Source: Acephala macrosclerotiorum (Eukaryota > Ascomycota > Leotiomycetes > Helotiales > Mollisiaceae). Taken from it: a stretch of 64,000 nt of DNA. The stretch covers positions 62,001-126,000 of the forward strand of contig MU119214.1 of NCBI GenBank assembly GCA_014904845.1, given 5' to 3'. Positions 61,073 to 64,000 of the stretch are shown here, piece after piece; the first letter of the stretch is position 1, and each line of letters starts with the position of its first letter. The notes beneath the pieces are model-generated. The model searched no databases and had not been told where the DNA came from. It worked only from the letters and a program-made list of their open reading frames with translations. A program made the translations under genes and the position numbers.

Positions 61073-61580
61073 ATGGCTCGTCAAGAGTGTTTGTTCTCCC
61101 CTTCCATCCTCATGCCCATCCATTGCCACCACAAGACGCAGAATTTAAACTGACTCTCTCATCTCCAGTTCAAGAACAAGATGCACTTGCTCCTGCACCA
61201 GATTCAGCCCATACAAACGTCAACCGAAAGCCTCCAAGCTCACCATTCCCATCGACTTCCCTACATACGAACATGTCTCTCACCTCACTATTCCCTCACC
61301 CGCCAACTTCAACAAGGACATCGATACCACTCTCGCATCCTCGCGTCAGCGCAGGCGAATCTCGCGACATGACATCAACTTCGATCCCGAGTCTGCCAAA
61401 GCTTTAAGGCCGAATCCAACAGCACCTCACTTTTCTTATTCCCTCGCTCACTTCGACGACGACATCGTCACTCCGATTCCGGCATTCAAATACACAGGAG
61501 AAGAGGAGGTTCTGGAAGTCCATATCACGAAGATGATTGCAGTCATCAAGAGCTTTGAGAAAGCGTTTTGGCAGACTTGA
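61073..61580 (+). CDS. Hypothetical small protein, 5' end uncertain
   Basis: The main exon 61169..61580 is open for 137 codons but has no early ATG; its reading (SKLTIPIDFPTYEHVSHL, ISRHDINFDPESAKALRPNP, FKYTGEEEVLEVHITKMI) looks strongly coding. A possible first exon, 61073..61086 (atggctcgtcaaga), joins in frame through an 82 bp intron with a ctgac branch and cag acceptor, giving about 141 residues, but its donor (gtgttt) is weak, so other first exons are possible. No family recognised. Confidence 0.45.
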
Positions 61581-64000
61581 GAGAGTGGGAGAGAAACAAA
61601 AGAACAAGAACAATTAAGCGAAGGGCGAAAAGGGGTAGGTGAGTTGATGACATCGTCCGGAGAGAACCTTTGACTGATTTTCTTGGTGCGGGTAGACCAC
61701 GACGACTAGAAGAGCTTGAGATATGAAGGTCGAGGCGCCTACGACACAACAGGCGTTCCCAGGACAGGATGGCATCACGGGAGTGGTTCGCTTCGTCCAA
61801 CATCGTGTGAACGAATCAGATGGCTCCCTTTTTGATCACAGCTGGTACTTGAAAACTTTCTGTCTGAGTAATGTGAGGCACTAGATTTGAAGCGAGGAAA
61901 GCAAGCCACATCGTGATGTGGCGGGAGCCAATCGGCGACGATACTTGTACAATAGAATAAAACTCTCGAGAAAAAAGGATGCACTTGCCACGAATCCTTC
62001 CTTCCTTCAAGGAAAATCAATAAATGCAATCACTCAAAACATTCAACGACTCAACAATTTCCCAAGCCCCGATCCTAATGTCCCATGCACTGAAAATTTC
62101 TTGAGTTGGAATCAGAGATTCGCCTTGCCAAACGGTAAGGCTGAATCATCGAGCCATCCAGTCATCAGCAGCCACCATCTGATTCAAATCTGGAACAACC
62201 CTCTTTGTAACGCCGCATCGCCGTATCTCGCAACTGGAGATTGAAAAAAACAAAATAGAATATTCCCTAAACGCCGAGATCCCGTTCGCTCCGCGATACT
62301 GTACAAAAAATGCAAGGCTGTGGCTGCCGAGCTACTACGTAGTAGACACCGGAGCTGAACAACCTATTTCCTGTTTAAGAATCGATGTTTCCTGTTTTAG
62401 AATGGATGTTTCCTCTTTGAGAAGAGGATGCGAATCCGATCTTAGCTCGCTGCCACTTGGTGCGCACCACCATTTCAAATCGTGTATGATCTTCCCTTTT
62501 GTCGCTAGACATCCTTCGCGACCGAGTCTCCTGTGTCGTGCATGAGATGCGGTGAGGACTGGCTTTTGCCTTTTGGCCCTTTGAGTTCTGACCGAACGTG
62601 GGCTGGGTCGTGACAGAGAAGCTTACGTTTATTTCGGCTCTCAGGTCGTGACCTTTATGTCCTAGCTTACGCCTCTCGCAACGTTGAGATGGCAGGTCGT
62701 TACGACTTCCGGCCCAACAATTTCGTGGTTATTGGTCAGCAGCCCATTTTTGCGTCGTCCTCTTCGACGAGACATGATGATTTATGGAATGGATTTTAAG
62801 CCTCTCTTACCTCATCATCAGATGTGTGGAGTGTTGTTGTAAGTATTTCGGGGCTGCAGCTGTTGGCGCAAATGAGTCAAGACTTGATCTGAGGCTACGT
62901 AGACTTGGTTGCCTCTTGCGTCGTCGCGGCTTACGGCGTTCTTGGTCCTGAGGACGATCGGATGGAGGAATTCTGATGAACGGAAAAAGGTGTGATGTTC
63001 GCATTCGAGATGGAATCATCTTCGTCTGAAGTATGAGATGAAAATCGAAACGGAGAATAGGAAGCAGCGAATGCCGTGTGCGCGGCGGAGGGAGTGAGGC
63101 TCGGCGGAAATCCGATGTCCGTGGAGGATGTCGGTTCTCGTCTGAGGTTTTGGCAGATTGCGTGTGCTCAGCCACGACATCGCGATGCAATCTTAAATCT
63201 ACATCCAATCAACCCGTTGAAATGCCCTTCAGCGATGTGACTGGCAACGCTTATCGTTATCTTGGTGGGATGTACGCCACAAAGCAGAGTTTTCATCGTG
63301 CTTTACCCCACACTCGACTTCAATATCGAGAAAGCCCATCGTGGAGATATGGTTTGGCGCCGATAGAGGTCGGCGTCAAGGCTCCATCTGTATCAATCAC
63401 GCTCCTTGGCACCAGCTGAACCTAGACTGCAGGAATCTTTCAAATACGTCTCTGTGTTACTAAGAAAAGATTCGTCAGCCGATGGTGCCGAGTATCAAAC
63501 GACGTCCTTCGATATCCTGCCTCGCGGATTAGAGTTATGCGATTTTCCTTTGATTATTTGGCTGATTATTTTGGTCATCATCGTATTAGACCGCGCCAAC
63601 CGCTGCTGGTCGATTCTCGTAAGTCAGCAGTGACCGAAGCCCGAATTGGTCAGAAAAATAAGGTTCTCTCGTCGTGCCCTTTGTGGCATCCTTACACCGA
63701 ACGATTGCCCCCTCCACGGCAGCATCCACTTTTAAGGATGAGGATGGCCACGGAAATTGTGATGTCCTCGCTGGTAATTGGGTGAACGCGCTCAATTTGC
63801 CTTCGCCTCCTTCACGGTTCCCGCTACTACCGAAACTCTGTCTTGAACCCTGTCTGCCACCGACCCTTGTTTCCCCGTTTAACCCCTGCTCACGTCTGGT
63901 TCCATTCCCACTTGCCTCAACCAAGCCAATCAGATACGAAGGACTCATGTCAGAAGTCTCCAGCTTTCCCAAGCCAGACTGCCCGGTATCGTCCCAATCC
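61581..64000. other. Window end, no confident gene
   Basis: Two ORFs are worth naming but not calling: 61918..62244 (+, basic start, Asn/Pro-rich) and 63586..63972 (-, Gly/Arg/Ser-rich, open toward the window edge and possibly part of a gene outside). Neither has a domain. Confidence 0.4.

Overview
The window is nuclear DNA of a filamentous ascomycete (Pezizomycotina). Evidence: spliced genes with 43-108 bp introns, CTAAC/CTAAT/CTGAC branch sites and GT(R)AGT-type donors; a trifunctional trpC; two Zn2Cys6 regulators; a Use1-type SNARE, a Nup188 nucleoporin and a fungal-type ankyrin protein. A Leotiomycete-like genome is my guess, but the species cannot be read from the sequence. All exon models were built by hand from splice signals and reading frame, with no alignments.

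Region 1 (1-21.8 kb) is gene-dense housekeeping: the 3' part of a PLP aminotransferase; a Zn2Cys6 regulator that seems damaged at both ends; NUP188 and trpC head to head over a 378 bp shared promoter; a BRCT/WGR-like protein with a GC-AG intron; the SNARE USE1; and a PSD-family decarboxylase.

Region 2 (21.8-40.7 kb) is sparse. It has a C2H2 factor with a long leader, a 6.4 kb stretch without convincing genes, a UBE2O/BIRC6-type E2 enzyme convergent with a FAM32A homologue, and a Cys-rich secreted protein gene with an unresolved 5' end.

Region 3 (40.7-52.2 kb) looks like accessory, decaying sequence. It holds two inverted 5'-truncated tRNA-Thr-like copies, an ankyrin protein with a fungal STAND-type N-terminus, remnants of a broken gene, two 16-bp minisatellites and one small spliced gene.

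Region 4 (52.2-58.4 kb) is a compact set: a Zn2Cys6 regulator divergent from an NmrA/isoflavone-reductase-like enzyme, then an aldo/keto reductase. It could be a small inducible redox or detoxification module. Region 5 (58.4-64 kb) is mostly non-coding, with a 60-base poly-G tract and one small gene whose main exon has no ATG-initiated ORF. I did not find a clearly new multi-gene system. The strongest leads are the decaying STAND/ankyrin locus, the tRNA-derived inverted pair, and the regulator-reductase cluster.
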